A stretch of 64,000 bases of DNA. Origin: Thermodesulfovibrio aggregans. Its GTDB lineage: Bacteria; Nitrospirota; Thermodesulfovibrionia; Thermodesulfovibrionales; Thermodesulfovibrionaceae. The notes beneath the pieces were generated by a model, which had not been told where the DNA came from, did not search any database, and saw only the letters and a list, made by a program, of their open reading frames with translations. The stretch is from NCBI RefSeq assembly GCF_001514535.1, contig NZ_BCNO01000001.1, positions 1,011,012 to 1,075,011 of the forward strand. The letters run 5' to 3'. Made by a program: the position numbers and the translations under genes. Shown here piece after piece: positions 28,709-38,645 of the stretch. Within the stretch, counting starts at the first letter, position 1, and each line of letters opens with the position of its first letter.

Positions 28709-31377
28709 TGTTTAAATTCATAAGAGAAAAAATTGGAAATAAATTGATGCTTACATTCATCGGAATTATTTTAATTGTTATGGTCATTGAGATGACCTTC
28801 AGAATCTATTTTGGAGTACAGGACAGACTAAGAATTGCAGAAATGGGGAATAAAGAAGTTATGGATACTATCTATGCAACAATGAAACATCCGCTAACAG
28901 TTGGTGACAGTGATACAATTCATAGAGATTTAGAAGAAATAGGACAGAAATATAAAAACATTAGTGTTTATCTCTGCGATTTTAACAGAGATATTTCTTT
29001 TTCCACAGATAAAAAGGTAATAAATAAAAAAATAGACCAGATAATAAGTAGCAAAGAGTTTATTGATAGTCTTAATGAAAGTTTTAAGGGTAATGGCGAT
29101 GAATATAAATCATTAGTTTTTAACATTCAAAAAAGGCGGAATCTTATTTCGGTTATTCCCATAAAAAACGCACCTGAGTGTTTCCATTGTCACGGTTCAT
29201 CAAGAAAAATTCTAGGTGCACTTGTTATGAAGACGGATGTTGAGGATGTCTATAAAACCGTAATTGACCAGAGGAATAGGTCTTTAGCTCTGACAGTATT
29301 TGCATCTTTACTGGCAATTTTTGTAACACATATTTTCGTAACTAAATTCATAAGAAAACCTCTCAATACTCTTGTTGAGGCAACTCATAGATTTGCTAAA
29401 GGTGAAATGCCCGTGATTGAAAAATATCCTCCCGATGAGATAGGAACTCTTATAAAAACATTCAATTACATGGTTAATGAAGTTGCCAAATCAAAAATGG
29501 AACTTGAAAAGGAACTCACACGTAGAGCAAGGCTTCTTGAGGAAAGAGATGAGCTTGTGGCTTTGCTTCAGAAAGCGAATAAACAGTTAAAAGAGCTTGA
29601 TACTCTTAAATCTGCTTTTATAGCAAACATGTCTCATGAATTAAGAACTCCAATGAATGCAATCATTGGTTATACTGATTTATTGCTTGATGAGGTTGAT
29701 GGTCCTTTGAATGAAGATCAGAAAGCTTCGTTGAAAAAAGTAGCTGCAAACGCAAGACATTTATTGCAATTAATAAATGATGTCCTTGATATTTCAAAAA
29801 TTGAATCAGGAAAGATTGAATTAAGGCCAAAGGAGGTTGATCTAAAAGGATTAATTGATAGCATTATGGTAACATTTGAACCATTGATAGCTAAAAAAGG
29901 ATTAAGCTTTGAGTTGAACATAGACAATGGAGCAGAAAAACTTTATGTTGATGAGGACAAAGCAAAACAGATTCTTATAAATTTAATCTCCAATGCTGTC
30001 AAATTTACGCATCAGGGTGGAATAACAGTAAAGGCGAGAATTTCAGAAAGAGGCTTGGATAAACAGGGAAATCCGCAGTTTGTTGAAATTTCTGTAGCTG
30101 ATACAGGAATTGGAATTAAGAGGGAGGACCTTGATAAAATCTTTGATAAATTTGCTCAGGCTGATGTATCAACAACGAGGCAGTATGAAGGAACAGGTCT
30201 TGGTTTGAGCATCGTAAGGGGACTTGTGGCACTTCACAAAGGAATGGTCTGGGCTGAAAGCGAGGTAGGTAAGGGAAGCACTTTCTATGTTCTTTTGCCT
30301 TTAAAAAAGGAAGTTTTTGACAACCCTGGTCCTGTTGTTGAGGAGAAAATGGCTGAAACACTCTCTCAGTATTTTGAAGTTCCAAAGGAGGTTTTCCTTG
30401 AGGAGCCTTCTTATGAAGGTAAATCAGTAAGATGCTGGGATTATACTCAGTGTGGACATGTTAATTGCCCTGAGTATGGCTCTTCTGAAAAACGTTGCTG
30501 GCTTGTTCTTGGAACTCATTGTAAAGGTATGAGGATAGCTTCATGGCCAGAAAAAGTGGAAGCATGTAGAATCTGTGAAGTTGTCCGTGATCTTGTTTTG
30601 CATAGAGAGCCTTTAATAATAGAATCCAAACCATCGGAAAAAGAAAAAGTTGTACTAGCCATAGATGACAATCCTGATGCAATTGATTTGATTAGAAAAT
30701 ATCTTGAGAAAGACTATAAAGTCATTGGACTTCTCAGTAGTGAAGAAGCAGTTAAAAAGGCAAAAGAGATTAAACCAGTTGCAATAACTCTTGATATAAT
30801 GATGCCCAAGAAAGATGGCTGGCAGGTTTTGAAAGAACTAAAAGAAGATAAAGAAACAAGGGATATACCGGTCATAATTGTTTCAATAATAGACAACAAA
30901 ACTCTGGCATTCAGCCTCGGAGCTGCCGATTATTTTGTAAAACCTCTTGATGGACATTCTCTCCTCAAAAAGATTAAATCCATTGAGATATATAAACCTG
31001 TTAAGAAAGTGTTTGTTCTTGAGAGAGATGAAAAGACTTCAAAAGACCTGACAGGTATTCTAAAAGAGACAGGATATGAGGTGACAGTTGCAAGGGATAG
31101 TTCAGAAGCCATAAATATTGTTAAACTTCATAAGCCAGATCTTTTTATAGTTAATATAACTGATCCTGAAAGTAGCGCCTTCAATTTTCTTGATTTTATA
31201 AAAGGATCGCCTGAATTAAAGGAAATACCAATTATTGCTCTTACAAATAAAGAATTAACAGATGAAGAAAAAGAAGCTTTAGATGGTAGAATAAAAGAAG
31301 TAATAAACAAGGCTCTCTTTTCAGAAGAAGAACTTATATCAGAACTAAAAAATAGTTTAAAGAAAATAGGAGGTTAA
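28708..31377 (+). CDS. Hybrid sensor histidine kinase with c-type heme motif in the sensor domain
   Basis: 889 residues. Order: transmembrane helix (about 12-32), periplasmic domain with CFHCHG at 158-163, a second transmembrane helix (about 190-215), HAMP, HisKA with His310 in MSHELRTPMN, HATPase (DTGIGIKREDLDKIF, GTGLGLSI), a Cys-rich segment from about residue 575 with two CW pairs (RCWDYTQCG, RCWLVLGTHCKG), then two receiver domains. The first receiver has LDIMMPKKDG; in the second the phosphoacceptor Asp is replaced by Asn (IVNITDPES), so it is probably inert. ATG at 28708 is chosen over TTG at 28705. It likely senses redox state or a heme ligand such as NO or CO. Confidence 0.92.
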   Translation: MFKFIREKIGNKLMLTFIGIILIVMVIEMTFRIYFGVQDRLRIAEMGNKEVMDTIYATMKHPLTVGDSDTIHRDLEEIGQKYKNISVYLCDFNRDISFSTDKKVINKKIDQIISSKEFIDSLNESFKGNGDEYKSLVFNIQKRRNLISVIPIKNAPECFHCHGSSRKILGALVMKTDVEDVYKTVIDQRNRSLALTVFASLLAIFVTHIFVTKFIRKPLNTLVEATHRFAKGEMPVIEKYPPDEIGTLIKTFNYMVNEVAKSKMELEKELTRRARLLEERDELVALLQKANKQLKELDTLKSAFIANMSHELRTPMNAIIGYTDLLLDEVDGPLNEDQKASLKKVAANARHLLQLINDVLDISKIESGKIELRPKEVDLKGLIDSIMVTFEPLIAKKGLSFELNIDNGAEKLYVDEDKAKQILINLISNAVKFTHQGGITVKARISERGLDKQGNPQFVEISVADTGIGIKREDLDKIFDKFAQADVSTTRQYEGTGLGLSIVRGLVALHKGMVWAESEVGKGSTFYVLLPLKKEVFDNPGPVVEEKMAETLSQYFEVPKEVFLEEPSYEGKSVRCWDYTQCGHVNCPEYGSSEKRCWLVLGTHCKGMRIASWPEKVEACRICEVVRDLVLHREPLIIESKPSEKEKVVLAIDDNPDAIDLIRKYLEKDYKVIGLLSSEEAVKKAKEIKPVAITLDIMMPKKDGWQVLKELKEDKETRDIPVIIVSIIDNKTLAFSLGAADYFVKPLDGHSLLKKIKSIEIYKPVKKVFVLERDEKTSKDLTGILKETGYEVTVARDSSEAINIVKLHKPDLFIVNITDPESSAFNFLDFIKGSPELKEIPIIALTNKELTDEEKEALDGRIKEVINKALFSEEELISELKNSLKKIGG

Positions 31378-31379
31378 GA

Positions 31380-31748
31380 GTGAAAACAATTCTTGTTGTT
31401 GATGATAATGAGGATTCAAGAGAGCTTGTAAAAAAGATTTTAAAAAAACAAGGATATGAAATTATAGAAGCAGTAGATGGTGAAGATGCTTTAGCAAAGG
31501 CTATTGCATACAGACCAGACCTTATCCTTATGGATATATCAATTCCCAAAATAGATGGTTATGAAGTCACAAAAAGACTTAAATCTAGAATTGATTTTAA
31601 AGACACACCAATAATAGCTTTTACTGCCCATGCAATGAGGGGTGATCAGGAAAAAGCGCTTGAGGCTGGATGTGATGGTTATATTTCAAAACCAATCAAT
31701 GTGAGAGAGTTTCCAGAGCAAATAAAAATCTACTTGAAGGAAAAATGA
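31380..31748 (+). CDS. Single-domain response regulator
   Basis: 122 residues, receiver domain only, GTG start after AGGAGGT. VVDDNEDS forms the acidic pocket, LILMDISIPKIDG holds the phosphoacceptor Asp, and YISKPINV the conserved Lys. No output domain, so it probably relays phosphate as in CheY/DivK-type proteins. Three bases after the kinase gene and overlapping the next by four (ATGA). Confidence 0.93.
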   Translation: MKTILVVDDNEDSRELVKKILKKQGYEIIEAVDGEDALAKAIAYRPDLILMDISIPKIDGYEVTKRLKSRIDFKDTPIIAFTAHAMRGDQEKALEAGCDGYISKPINVREFPEQIKIYLKEK

Positions 31749-32815
31749 ACGAGCAGAAGCAAACTATTTTAATTGTCGATGATAACATAGATACAGTTGA
31801 ACTTTTAAGAAAGAGATTAAGGGCAGAGGGCTACAATACAGAAGAAGCTTATGATGGAGAGCAAGCTTTAAAAAAGGTATATGAAAGCTTTCCTGACTTG
31901 ATAGTTCTTGATGTTATGATGCCAGTAATGGATGGATATGAGGTCTGTCAGAGGCTTAAAACTGATGAAAGAACTAAGTTTATTCCAATAATTATGCTTA
32001 CAGCAAAAAGTGATGTTGAAAGTAAAGTTAAAGGACTTGATATAGGTGCAGATGATTATGTTCCAAAGCCTTTTGATTATAGGGAATTATCAGCAAGAAT
32101 TCGTTCTCTGCTTTTGAAAAAAGAAACTTCAGAGAAAGCAATTGAGGAGAAAAGAACAGAGGCAGTAAGAAAACTCATAGATAGTCTTTCTCATGAAATA
32201 AGAAATCCCATTGTAAGCATTGCAGGATTTGCTAAAAAAGTATATGACAATCTTCCTCCAGGGGATCCAAATAAACCTTATCTGATGACCATACTTCAGG
32301 AATCAGAAAGGCTGGAAAGACTTTTGAAAGAAATCCTGAACTTAAAAATGATAGCAATTGGGTTTATGGAAAATGTTGATCCCAAAATTGCTATAGAAGA
32401 GGTTTTAAGTGAAGTTGGCAGGGAAATAGAAGAAAAGGCTATTGAGGTGGAAACAGATTTTAAGGATGTATCAGAAGTTTATATAGATAGGGAACATTTA
32501 AAAATTGTTCTCCGAAACATAATAAAGAATGCAATAGAGGCAATGGAGAAGTCAGAAAAGCGTTTATTAAAGATTTCTCTTGAACAGGTTGGAGATGAAG
32601 TATTGATAAAGATTTCTGATACAGGTAAAGGAATTCCTAAAGAATTAATTAAGAGAATTTTCGATCCATTTTTTACATCAAAAGTATATGGTCCTGGTCT
32701 TGGACTTACAGTAGCTCTTACTATTGTTCAGTATTATAGAGGCTTTATTTCAGTTGAAAGTGAACCACAAAAAGGGAGCACATTTATAATAAGATTACCT
32801 GTGAGAGTAAGATAG
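31745..32815 (+). CDS. Receiver-histidine kinase fusion
   Basis: 356 residues with an N-terminal receiver (VDDNIDTVELL, LDVMMPVMDGYEV, VPKPFDY) and a C-terminal kinase (LSHEIRNPIVSIAGF with the phospho-His, NAIEAM N-box, DTGKGIPKELI, FTSKVYGPGLGL). No transmembrane segment, so it is a cytoplasmic relay. The ATGA overlap with the preceding receiver gene places it in the same phosphorelay. Confidence 0.92.
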   Translation: MNEQKQTILIVDDNIDTVELLRKRLRAEGYNTEEAYDGEQALKKVYESFPDLIVLDVMMPVMDGYEVCQRLKTDERTKFIPIIMLTAKSDVESKVKGLDIGADDYVPKPFDYRELSARIRSLLLKKETSEKAIEEKRTEAVRKLIDSLSHEIRNPIVSIAGFAKKVYDNLPPGDPNKPYLMTILQESERLERLLKEILNLKMIAIGFMENVDPKIAIEEVLSEVGREIEEKAIEVETDFKDVSEVYIDREHLKIVLRNIIKNAIEAMEKSEKRLLKISLEQVGDEVLIKISDTGKGIPKELIKRIFDPFFTSKVYGPGLGLTVALTIVQYYRGFISVESEPQKGSTFIIRLPVRVR

Positions 32816-32823
32816 ATTGTTTC

Positions 32824-34038
32824 TCATCTATCAGCATGATAAATAATTTGATTTTTTAACCCAATTATTAAAATCACTCCTGGAATTGCTACAAGAAAAG
32901 TTAAAAAATAAAAAGCTGTCCAACCAATGTTTTCAACAACAAAACCCGCTGTAGGACTTATCATTACCCTACCAAAAGAAGCAAGGGATGAAAGAAGTGC
33001 ATACTGTGTTGCAGCAAAACTTCGATTACATAATCCCATCAGGAAAGCTAAAAATGCAGTTGTTCCCATACCGCCAGTAAAGTTTTCAATAATTACTGTT
33101 AGAACAAACAATACTAAGTTCTTACCTTCTATAGATAGAAGCATAAACATAAGATTTGATGCTGCCTGAAGTATTCCAAATGAAATCAAAGCCTTATAAA
33201 CACTTATTTTTCTTAGTAAAAAACCGCCAATTAAAGAACCTACAATTGCTGAAAGTAGTCCGCCAATTTTATTAACCGTTCCTACTTCACTTAGAGAAAA
33301 TCCAACAGCTCTTATAAAAAATGCAGTACTGAGAGAGCTTGCATAGGCATCACCAATTTTGTATAGAACAATGAATAAAAGCAAAATAAAGCTTTTTTCT
33401 CTTTTGAGTAAATCCCTGAAAGGTTCAATGAATGATTCTTTCAATGTAGCTGGTTTTTTAATATCATCTGGCTCATCTGCCCATATAGTTGTTATTATTC
33501 CGATAATCAAAAAAGAGCTTATTATTGTAAGAGCAATCTGCCATCCAAGATAGTCTGCAAGTAAAAGGCACAGTCCTCCTCCAACAATTAATGCAACTCT
33601 GTATGCAGTTACAGCAAAGGATGCGCCAATACCTCTGTCTTTTGGTCTAAGGATTTCTGTTCTGTAGGCATCAATTGATATATCCTGAGATGCTGAAAAA
33701 AAAGCAACCGCTGCTGCCGCCATACTGAAAATTAAAAGATGCTTTGGAGTGAATGTTATCATCAGAAAAATTCCAGCTAAAATTAGAATCTGGCAAATAA
33801 TAATCCAGCCCCGTCTTCTTCCAAAACCTGGAATGCTAAATCTGTCAAACAGGGCAGACCACAGAAACTTAAAACTGTAAGGAAATGTAAGTATTGTCAA
33901 AATACCTATTGTTTCTATATCAATTCCTTCAGTTGTAAGCCATGCCTGAAGAGTTCCACTTATGAGAGGAAATGGAAGTCCAGAAGCAAAACCAAGTGCA
34001 GTTACAACTGCTATATCCTTTGTCCGTTTACTCATCAA
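32824..34038 (-). CDS. AmpG-like muropeptide permease (MFS, PAT family)
   Basis: 404 residues with about 12 transmembrane helices. The start FASGLPFPLISGTLQAWLTT and ALFDRFSIPGFGRRRGW and ASQDISIDAYRTE match the AmpG/acetyl-CoA (PAT) transporter group. AmpG imports GlcNAc-anhydroMurNAc peptides. Its gene overlaps the end of nagZ by 11 bases, which supports a role in peptidoglycan recycling rather than acetyl-CoA transport. Confidence 0.85.
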   Translation of the reverse strand: MMSKRTKDIAVVTALGFASGLPFPLISGTLQAWLTTEGIDIETIGILTILTFPYSFKFLWSALFDRFSIPGFGRRRGWIIICQILILAGIFLMITFTPKHLLIFSMAAAAVAFFSASQDISIDAYRTEILRPKDRGIGASFAVTAYRVALIVGGGLCLLLADYLGWQIALTIISSFLIIGIITTIWADEPDDIKKPATLKESFIEPFRDLLKREKSFILLLFIVLYKIGDAYASSLSTAFFIRAVGFSLSEVGTVNKIGGLLSAIVGSLIGGFLLRKISVYKALISFGILQAASNLMFMLLSIEGKNLVLFVLTVIIENFTGGMGTTAFLAFLMGLCNRSFAATQYALLSSLASFGRVMISPTAGFVVENIGWTAFYFLTFLVAIPGVILIIGLKNQIIYHADR

Positions 34039-35467
34039 TCCATTCTATCTTTACAGGTAGTCTGCCTTTGATTTTAAACCCCTCACTGAATGACTCAATA
34101 AAAGCAGATACAGCAAGTTCATTTGAGTCATAAACAGCTATTACTGTTTTTGCTTTCCTGAAAGGTCTTAAAATATAAGGATTACCAAAGGAAACAACAA
34201 CTGCATCATTATTTGATATGATTTTCCTTATTGTAGTCTCTTCATGTTTTTTTAACATATATTCTTTTCCTGCTGCCTTAATGTTTGTGAATGTTGCAAT
34301 TAATGGTGTGGCTTTTGAAGGTTTATAATCTTTCAAATCATATACAGAACCAAAGTAATTCTGAAATGCCCTTTTTATCTCATCGCTATAACCTTCTGTA
34401 AGATAGGGAATAATCTGTCTCCTATTTAAATCATCTATTTCATTTTTTATTATAGTAACTGTTTTTTTGAATGCTCGGTTGACTAAAGACTTTTTTTCAT
34501 AGGTAACAATTGTTGGAAGTATTTTTTTTATCTTTTTTCTTAAATTATTAATTTTTCTTAGAGCTTCTTTTATTCTTCTTTCGGTAATCATTCCCCTTTC
34601 ATAGGCTAATTTTATCTCTTCTAGAACTTCGTAGGGTTGTTCAGGATGAAGAATTACATCTGCTCCTGCCATAAGAGCTAAAGCATGAGGATTTTTATAA
34701 TCTCTCAAGGCTTTCATATTCATTGCATCTGTAAGCACTGTGCCTTTAAAACCGAGTTTCTGCTTTAGCAAATCATCAATTATTTTCTCTGAAAGTGATG
34801 CAGGATATATGTCGGAGGCAACTATATGCCCGACCATAATTGAGGAAACCTTTGACTTAATTGCTTCTTTAAAGGGTTTTAGATGTATTTCAATATCATC
34901 TTTAAGAACAGGAAGTTCCAGATGAGAATCTTTTTGTGTGCCACCATGACCGGGAAAGTGTTTCCCGCATGTCAACAATCCGTAAGATTCAAAGAATTTT
35001 ATAACAAATCTACCATACTTTGAAACAACTTCAGGATCATCTGAAAAAGCTCTTGTGGAGATTATAGGATTTTGAGGCTCTGTATTTACATCAAGCACAG
35101 GTATAAGAGCGAGATTTATTCCCACATCAAATGCTTCTTTTATAACGATTGAATAGAGAGTTTTAAGCTCATTTTTTTCCTGTTTTAAATTAAATCCTGC
35201 TACAATTCCCATTTGAGACGGAATTAATGTTCCACCTTTTATCTGTTGCCCCACGCCTCTTTCAATATCAGAGGCGATTATTAATGGGTTTGATACCATT
35301 TTTTGAATATGAAAGATAAATTTTTTTATTTCACTATAATCTCCTCCAAAAACCACAAAGCCGCCTATTCCGTCTTTGACAAGTCTTTCAATGTAATTTC
35401 TGTATCGGGAATCATTGATTTTATCACCGTCAAGTCTTGCTATAATTAAATTCATTAAATTGTGCAT
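34028..35467 (-). CDS. nagZ: Glycoside hydrolase family 3, NagZ-like beta-N-acetylhexosaminidase
   Basis: 479 residues. The GH3 TIM-barrel is recognised by ASDIERGVGQQ, GKHFPGHGGTQKDSH with the NagZ-type KH(F/P)PGHG loop and its His, and VLTDAMNMKAL with the nucleophile Asp. About 140 further residues form a C-terminal domain, so it is longer than single-domain NagZ and resembles the two-domain type. Substrate: GlcNAc-anhydroMurNAc muropeptides, consistent with the ampG neighbour. No signal peptide, so cytoplasmic. A CATAAT lies about ten bases before the start. Confidence 0.9.
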   Translation of the reverse strand: MHNLMNLIIARLDGDKINDSRYRNYIERLVKDGIGGFVVFGGDYSEIKKFIFHIQKMVSNPLIIASDIERGVGQQIKGGTLIPSQMGIVAGFNLKQEKNELKTLYSIVIKEAFDVGINLALIPVLDVNTEPQNPIISTRAFSDDPEVVSKYGRFVIKFFESYGLLTCGKHFPGHGGTQKDSHLELPVLKDDIEIHLKPFKEAIKSKVSSIMVGHIVASDIYPASLSEKIIDDLLKQKLGFKGTVLTDAMNMKALRDYKNPHALALMAGADVILHPEQPYEVLEEIKLAYERGMITERRIKEALRKINNLRKKIKKILPTIVTYEKKSLVNRAFKKTVTIIKNEIDDLNRRQIIPYLTEGYSDEIKRAFQNYFGSVYDLKDYKPSKATPLIATFTNIKAAGKEYMLKKHEETTIRKIISNNDAVVVSFGNPYILRPFRKAKTVIAVYDSNELAVSAFIESFSEGFKIKGRLPVKIEWIDE

Positions 35468-35650
35468 ACAACTGCATATTATGAAACAAATATAGCTAAA
35501 TATTCAATTCTATCAATGGAAAAGACAAGATTTTATCTCATTAGATTTACAATTTTGCAATTGCTTTTTTGCTTGTACTCTTTACTGACTGGAAAAACTT
35601 AAAGACAGTAAATGGTTTATGATACGGAATTTGATGATTGATTACAAATC

Positions 35651-36481
35651 TCAGGCTAAGGGTAGTTCATAGGAGAAGTATATTCTTATACCCTTTTCCT
35701 TAGCGTAATTTCTTACAGATGGTGATGCTTGATAGGTAACTATAACAAGTATTTTTTCTCCAGTGAGAACTTTTTCAATTTTTCTTACTTTATTAAGAAA
35801 ATTATCTATATCTGTTTTCTTAAGTTGTGTTTTGCATTCCCCAATTATCCATTTGTCTCTCTCATCTATTTTTCCTTTACCAAAAATGTTTATCTCTTCA
35901 TATCTGTTTGCCGAAATCTCAATGAAGTCTCTTTTAATAAAATCTATTGTTCCCAAACCAAAATCTCTTTTTAGAAGGTCAGGCAGTCCTTTGTATGCTC
36001 TGTCTTCAAGAATGTATCCTACAGTGTGGGTAAGTCCACCGAGTTGTTCTCTTGTTTTTTTGTGTTCCCCTATGAGCTGTCTAAGTTCTTCCTCAGTTTT
36101 CTTCTGAGCTTCAGCGAGTTCATTTAGTCTTTGTTCTGTGTGTTTCTGAGCTTCAGCGAGTTCATTTAGTCTTTGTTCTGTGCGTTTCTGAGCTTCAGCG
36201 AGTTCATTTAGTCTTTGCTCTGTGCGTTTCTGAGCTTCAGCGAGTTCAGCTAAAGTATGTTCAAGTTTTGTAAGTCTTTCTTCAGATTTTTTCTGAGCCT
36301 CGGCAAGTTCTGCAACACTTTTTGTTAGTTTTTCAACTTCTCTTTTAAGTTCAAGAAAGTCTTCTCGCTTTACAACTTCACCAATTGTTTTTTCAATAAA
36401 TCTAAGGATTTTAAGAAACGCAGACCTTACCTGAGGTTCAAGTTTCTCAAGTTCTTCAATTAGTTCTACATTAAATATCAT
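35651..36481 (-). CDS. Coiled-coil protein with C-terminal PD-(D/E)XK-like domain (DUF3782 type)
   Basis: 276 residues. After about 40 N-terminal residues comes a long coiled coil made of 14-residue units (LAEAQKRTEQRLNE), present as near-perfect repeats. The C-terminal 130 residues contain EINIFGKGKID and IIGECK, the E...D...ExK pattern of restriction-like nucleases. This architecture occurs in DUF3782-type proteins often found in thermophiles; function unknown. TATAAC ends five bases before the ATG, so it may have its own leaderless transcript. Confidence 0.8.
   Translation of the reverse strand: MIFNVELIEELEKLEPQVRSAFLKILRFIEKTIGEVVKREDFLELKREVEKLTKSVAELAEAQKKSEERLTKLEHTLAELAEAQKRTEQRLNELAEAQKRTEQRLNELAEAQKHTEQRLNELAEAQKKTEEELRQLIGEHKKTREQLGGLTHTVGYILEDRAYKGLPDLLKRDFGLGTIDFIKRDFIEISANRYEEINIFGKGKIDERDKWIIGECKTQLKKTDIDNFLNKVRKIEKVLTGEKILVIVTYQASPSVRNYAKEKGIRIYFSYELPLA
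36103..36249 (-). repeat. 42-base tandem repeat inside the coiled-coil gene
   Basis: Three units (36103-36144, 36145-36186, 36187-36228) and half of a fourth, differing at only one or two bases. Each encodes one 14-residue, two-heptad step, so copy number can change without breaking frame or register. Confidence 0.9.
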
Positions 36482-36486
36482 AATCT

Positions 36487-36492
36487 GTTATA
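36487..36492 (-). promoter_or_regulatory. Leaderless-type -10 of the coiled-coil gene
   Basis: TATAAC on the minus strand ends five bases before the ATG at 36481; it lies in the 20-base gap after the PLP acyltransferase gene. Confidence 0.45.
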
Positions 36493-36501
36493 CAATAAAC
36501 T

Positions 36502-37722
36502 CTAAATTACACCTAAAGCTTTACCAACTTTTTTAAATGCCTCGAGGACTCTGTCAAGATGTTCATCAGTATGAGTTGCCATGTAACTTGTTCTTATCAA
36601 AGCTTTTCCTGGTGGTACAGCAGGAGAAACGGCTACATTGGCAAATATACCCTCATCCTGTAGCATCATTACAAATTTAAAGGCAAGCTCATCTTCTCCA
36701 ACAATTACGGGAATTATCGGTGTTTCTGCTACTCCGATATCAAAACCTAACTCTCTAAATCCCTTTAACATCTTATTTGTATTTTTCCAGAGTTGCTCTC
36801 TTCTTTCTGGTTCAGACTCAATTATATCAATTGCTGCTGAGACTGCAGCTACTGATGCAGGTGGGGGGCTTGCACTGAAAATGAATGCTCTTGCAAAGTG
36901 TTTTATATAGTTTATTACATCTTTGTCTCCAGCAATAAAGCCACCAATTGAAGCGAGAGACTTACTATATGTTCCCATTATAAGATCAACATCTTGTTCA
37001 AGATCAAAGTGTTCAGCAGTTCCACGACCTGTTCTGCCAAGAACACCTATTCCATGAGCATCATCAACCATAATTCTTGCACCATATTTTTTGCATAAAT
37101 TTACAACTTCCGGAAGTTTTACTATATCACCTTCCATACTAAATACTCCATCAACAACAACAAGTTTTGATTTTCCTTCAGTTTCTTTGAGAACTCTTTC
37201 AAGGTCTTCCATATCGTTGTGTTTGAATCTTTTAACTTCGCCAAAGGAAAGACGACATCCATCAACAATGCTTGCATGGTCCATTTTGTCAATAATTACA
37301 ACATCATCCTTTCCAATTAAAGATGAGATTACTCCAAGATTTACCTGAAATCCTGTAGTAAATATTAAGGCAGCTTCTTTTCTCATGAATCTTGCAAGTT
37401 TTTCTTCAAGCTCAACATGAATGTCAAGAGTGCCATTTAAAAATCTTGAGCCAGCACAACCTGTTCCGTATTTCTTTATTGCATTTATTGCTGCTTCTTT
37501 AACTTTTGGATGATTTGTAAGCCCCAGATAGTTGTTTGAGCCAATCATAATCATCTTTCTTCCATTCATTATTACTTCAGGACCCTGAGCAGACTCAATC
37601 ATTCTGAAGTAAGGATAAACTCCTATCTTTTGAAGTTCATATGCTATAGTAAATTTAAAACATTTTTCAAATACATCCTTTTTCATATCCAGTGATTTTG
37701 CAGATACCACTTTGCTGTCCAT
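36502..37722 (-). CDS. PLP-dependent alpha-oxoamine synthase (serine palmitoyltransferase / AONS / KBL family)
   Basis: 406 residues. The family condenses an acyl-CoA with an amino acid and releases CO2. [11 protein letters not shown] contains the PLP Asp and His, and [13 protein letters not shown] the PLP-binding Lys. The N-terminus with [16 protein letters not shown] and SNNYLGLT is seen in the SPT/KBL-related branch rather than BioF. I keep ATG 37722 because AAAGGAAGGG lies upstream; a second ATG at 37686 overlaps the preceding stop (ATGA) but has no ribosome site. It follows an epimerase/reductase gene, as serine palmitoyltransferase genes sometimes do. Exact substrates cannot be read. 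Confidence 0.85.
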   Translation of the reverse strand: MDSKVVSAKSLDMKKDVFEKCFKFTIAYELQKIGVYPYFRMIESAQGPEVIMNGRKMIMIGSNNYLGLTNHPKVKEAAINAIKKYGTGCAGSRFLNGTLDIHVELEEKLARFMRKEAALIFTTGFQVNLGVISSLIGKDDVVIIDKMDHASIVDGCRLSFGEVKRFKHNDMEDLERVLKETEGKSKLVVVDGVFSMEGDIVKLPEVVNLCKKYGARIMVDDAHGIGVLGRTGRGTAEHFDLEQDVDLIMGTYSKSLASIGGFIAGDKDVINYIKHFARAFIFSASPPPASVAAVSAAIDIIESEPERREQLWKNTNKMLKGFRELGFDIGVAETPIIPVIVGEDELAFKFVMMLQDEGIFANVAVSPAVPPGKALIRTSYMATHTDEHLDRVLEAFKKVGKALGVI

Positions 37723-38645
37723 TGCATCCCTTCCTTTAACTTAGTTTTTGTTTTGAAGCCAAGCAAACGCTCGGCTTTTTCTGTAGAGCAAACCCAGCAT
37801 GGCTGGGCGAGTTCTTTCAGTTTATCGCTATTTATTATACTTTTTTTGTCAAATTTTTGAAATACTTTTATAAAAAATGTGCCAATTGACTGAGGAATTT
37901 TAATTTTAACAGGTCTTTTCCCTATCGCTTCTGATATGGCTTCAACTATCTCATGCGTATTGTAAGGTTGAGAGTCGGCAATGAAAAAAATCTCTCCAAC
38001 TGCTTTATCATCTCTTGATGCAGTGATTATGCCTCTTATCAGGTCATCTACATATATCATGGAATATTTACCTTCTGTAAGGTATAATACAATGCCTGCT
38101 TTAATCATTTTAAAAAAGGTAAGAAAGTCTCTATCTTTTGGTCCATATACAGCTGGAGGTCTTATTATCGTAACCGGTATTTTATCTCTGAAGAACAGGA
38201 CAGCTTGCTCACCCATAAGTTTACTTTTACCGTACTCAGATACAGGAGAGGGTTTTGTTTCTTCTGTAACAGGGTTACTATTGACACAAGGTCCTACAGC
38301 AGCCAGACTGCTTATATGAACAAATCTTTTGAGAAAAGAATTTCTCTCTACTACTATTTCAACAAAATTTTTGGTACCAATATAGTTTGACTGAAAAAAC
38401 TCTTCTGGATGAGATGCTTTAGTGATTCCTGAAAGATTAAAGACATAATCAAATGTCCATTCAATCTTTTTTAGGCTTTCCTTATCTGAAAGATCAGCTT
38501 TAATAATATTTATATTAAGTCCTTCAAGAAAACGAAGGCGAGTAGGATTTCTAACTATACAATAAACTTCATGATTTTCTTTCAAAAGATTCTCTACAAG
38601 ATGACTTCCTATGAAACCTGTTCCACCTGTAACAAGAACTCTCAC
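37683..38645 (-). CDS. NAD(P)-dependent epimerase/reductase (extended SDR)
   Basis: 320 residues. Rossmann start [14 protein letters not shown] and catalytic YGKSK with upstream SSLAAVG. GTG start overlapping the nfeD stop by four bases (GTGA); overlaps the PLP acyltransferase by up to 40 bases. By linkage it may reduce a 3-keto product of the acyltransferase, as CerR-type SDRs are proposed to do in bacterial ceramide synthesis; a sugar epimerase role is the alternative. Confidence 0.82.
   Translation of the reverse strand: MRVLVTGGTGFIGSHLVENLLKENHEVYCIVRNPTRLRFLEGLNINIIKADLSDKESLKKIEWTFDYVFNLSGITKASHPEEFFQSNYIGTKNFVEIVVERNSFLKRFVHISSLAAVGPCVNSNPVTEETKPSPVSEYGKSKLMGEQAVLFFRDKIPVTIIRPPAVYGPKDRDFLTFFKMIKAGIVLYLTEGKYSMIYVDDLIRGIITASRDDKAVGEIFFIADSQPYNTHEIVEAISEAIGKRPVKIKIPQSIGTFFIKVFQKFDKKSIINSDKLKELAQPCWVCSTEKAERLLGFKTKTKLKEGMQWTAKWYLQNHWI

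Noticed and set aside
36103-36249. CRISPR-like repeats
   Set aside because: Units are contiguous without spacers and lie in frame within a coding region.
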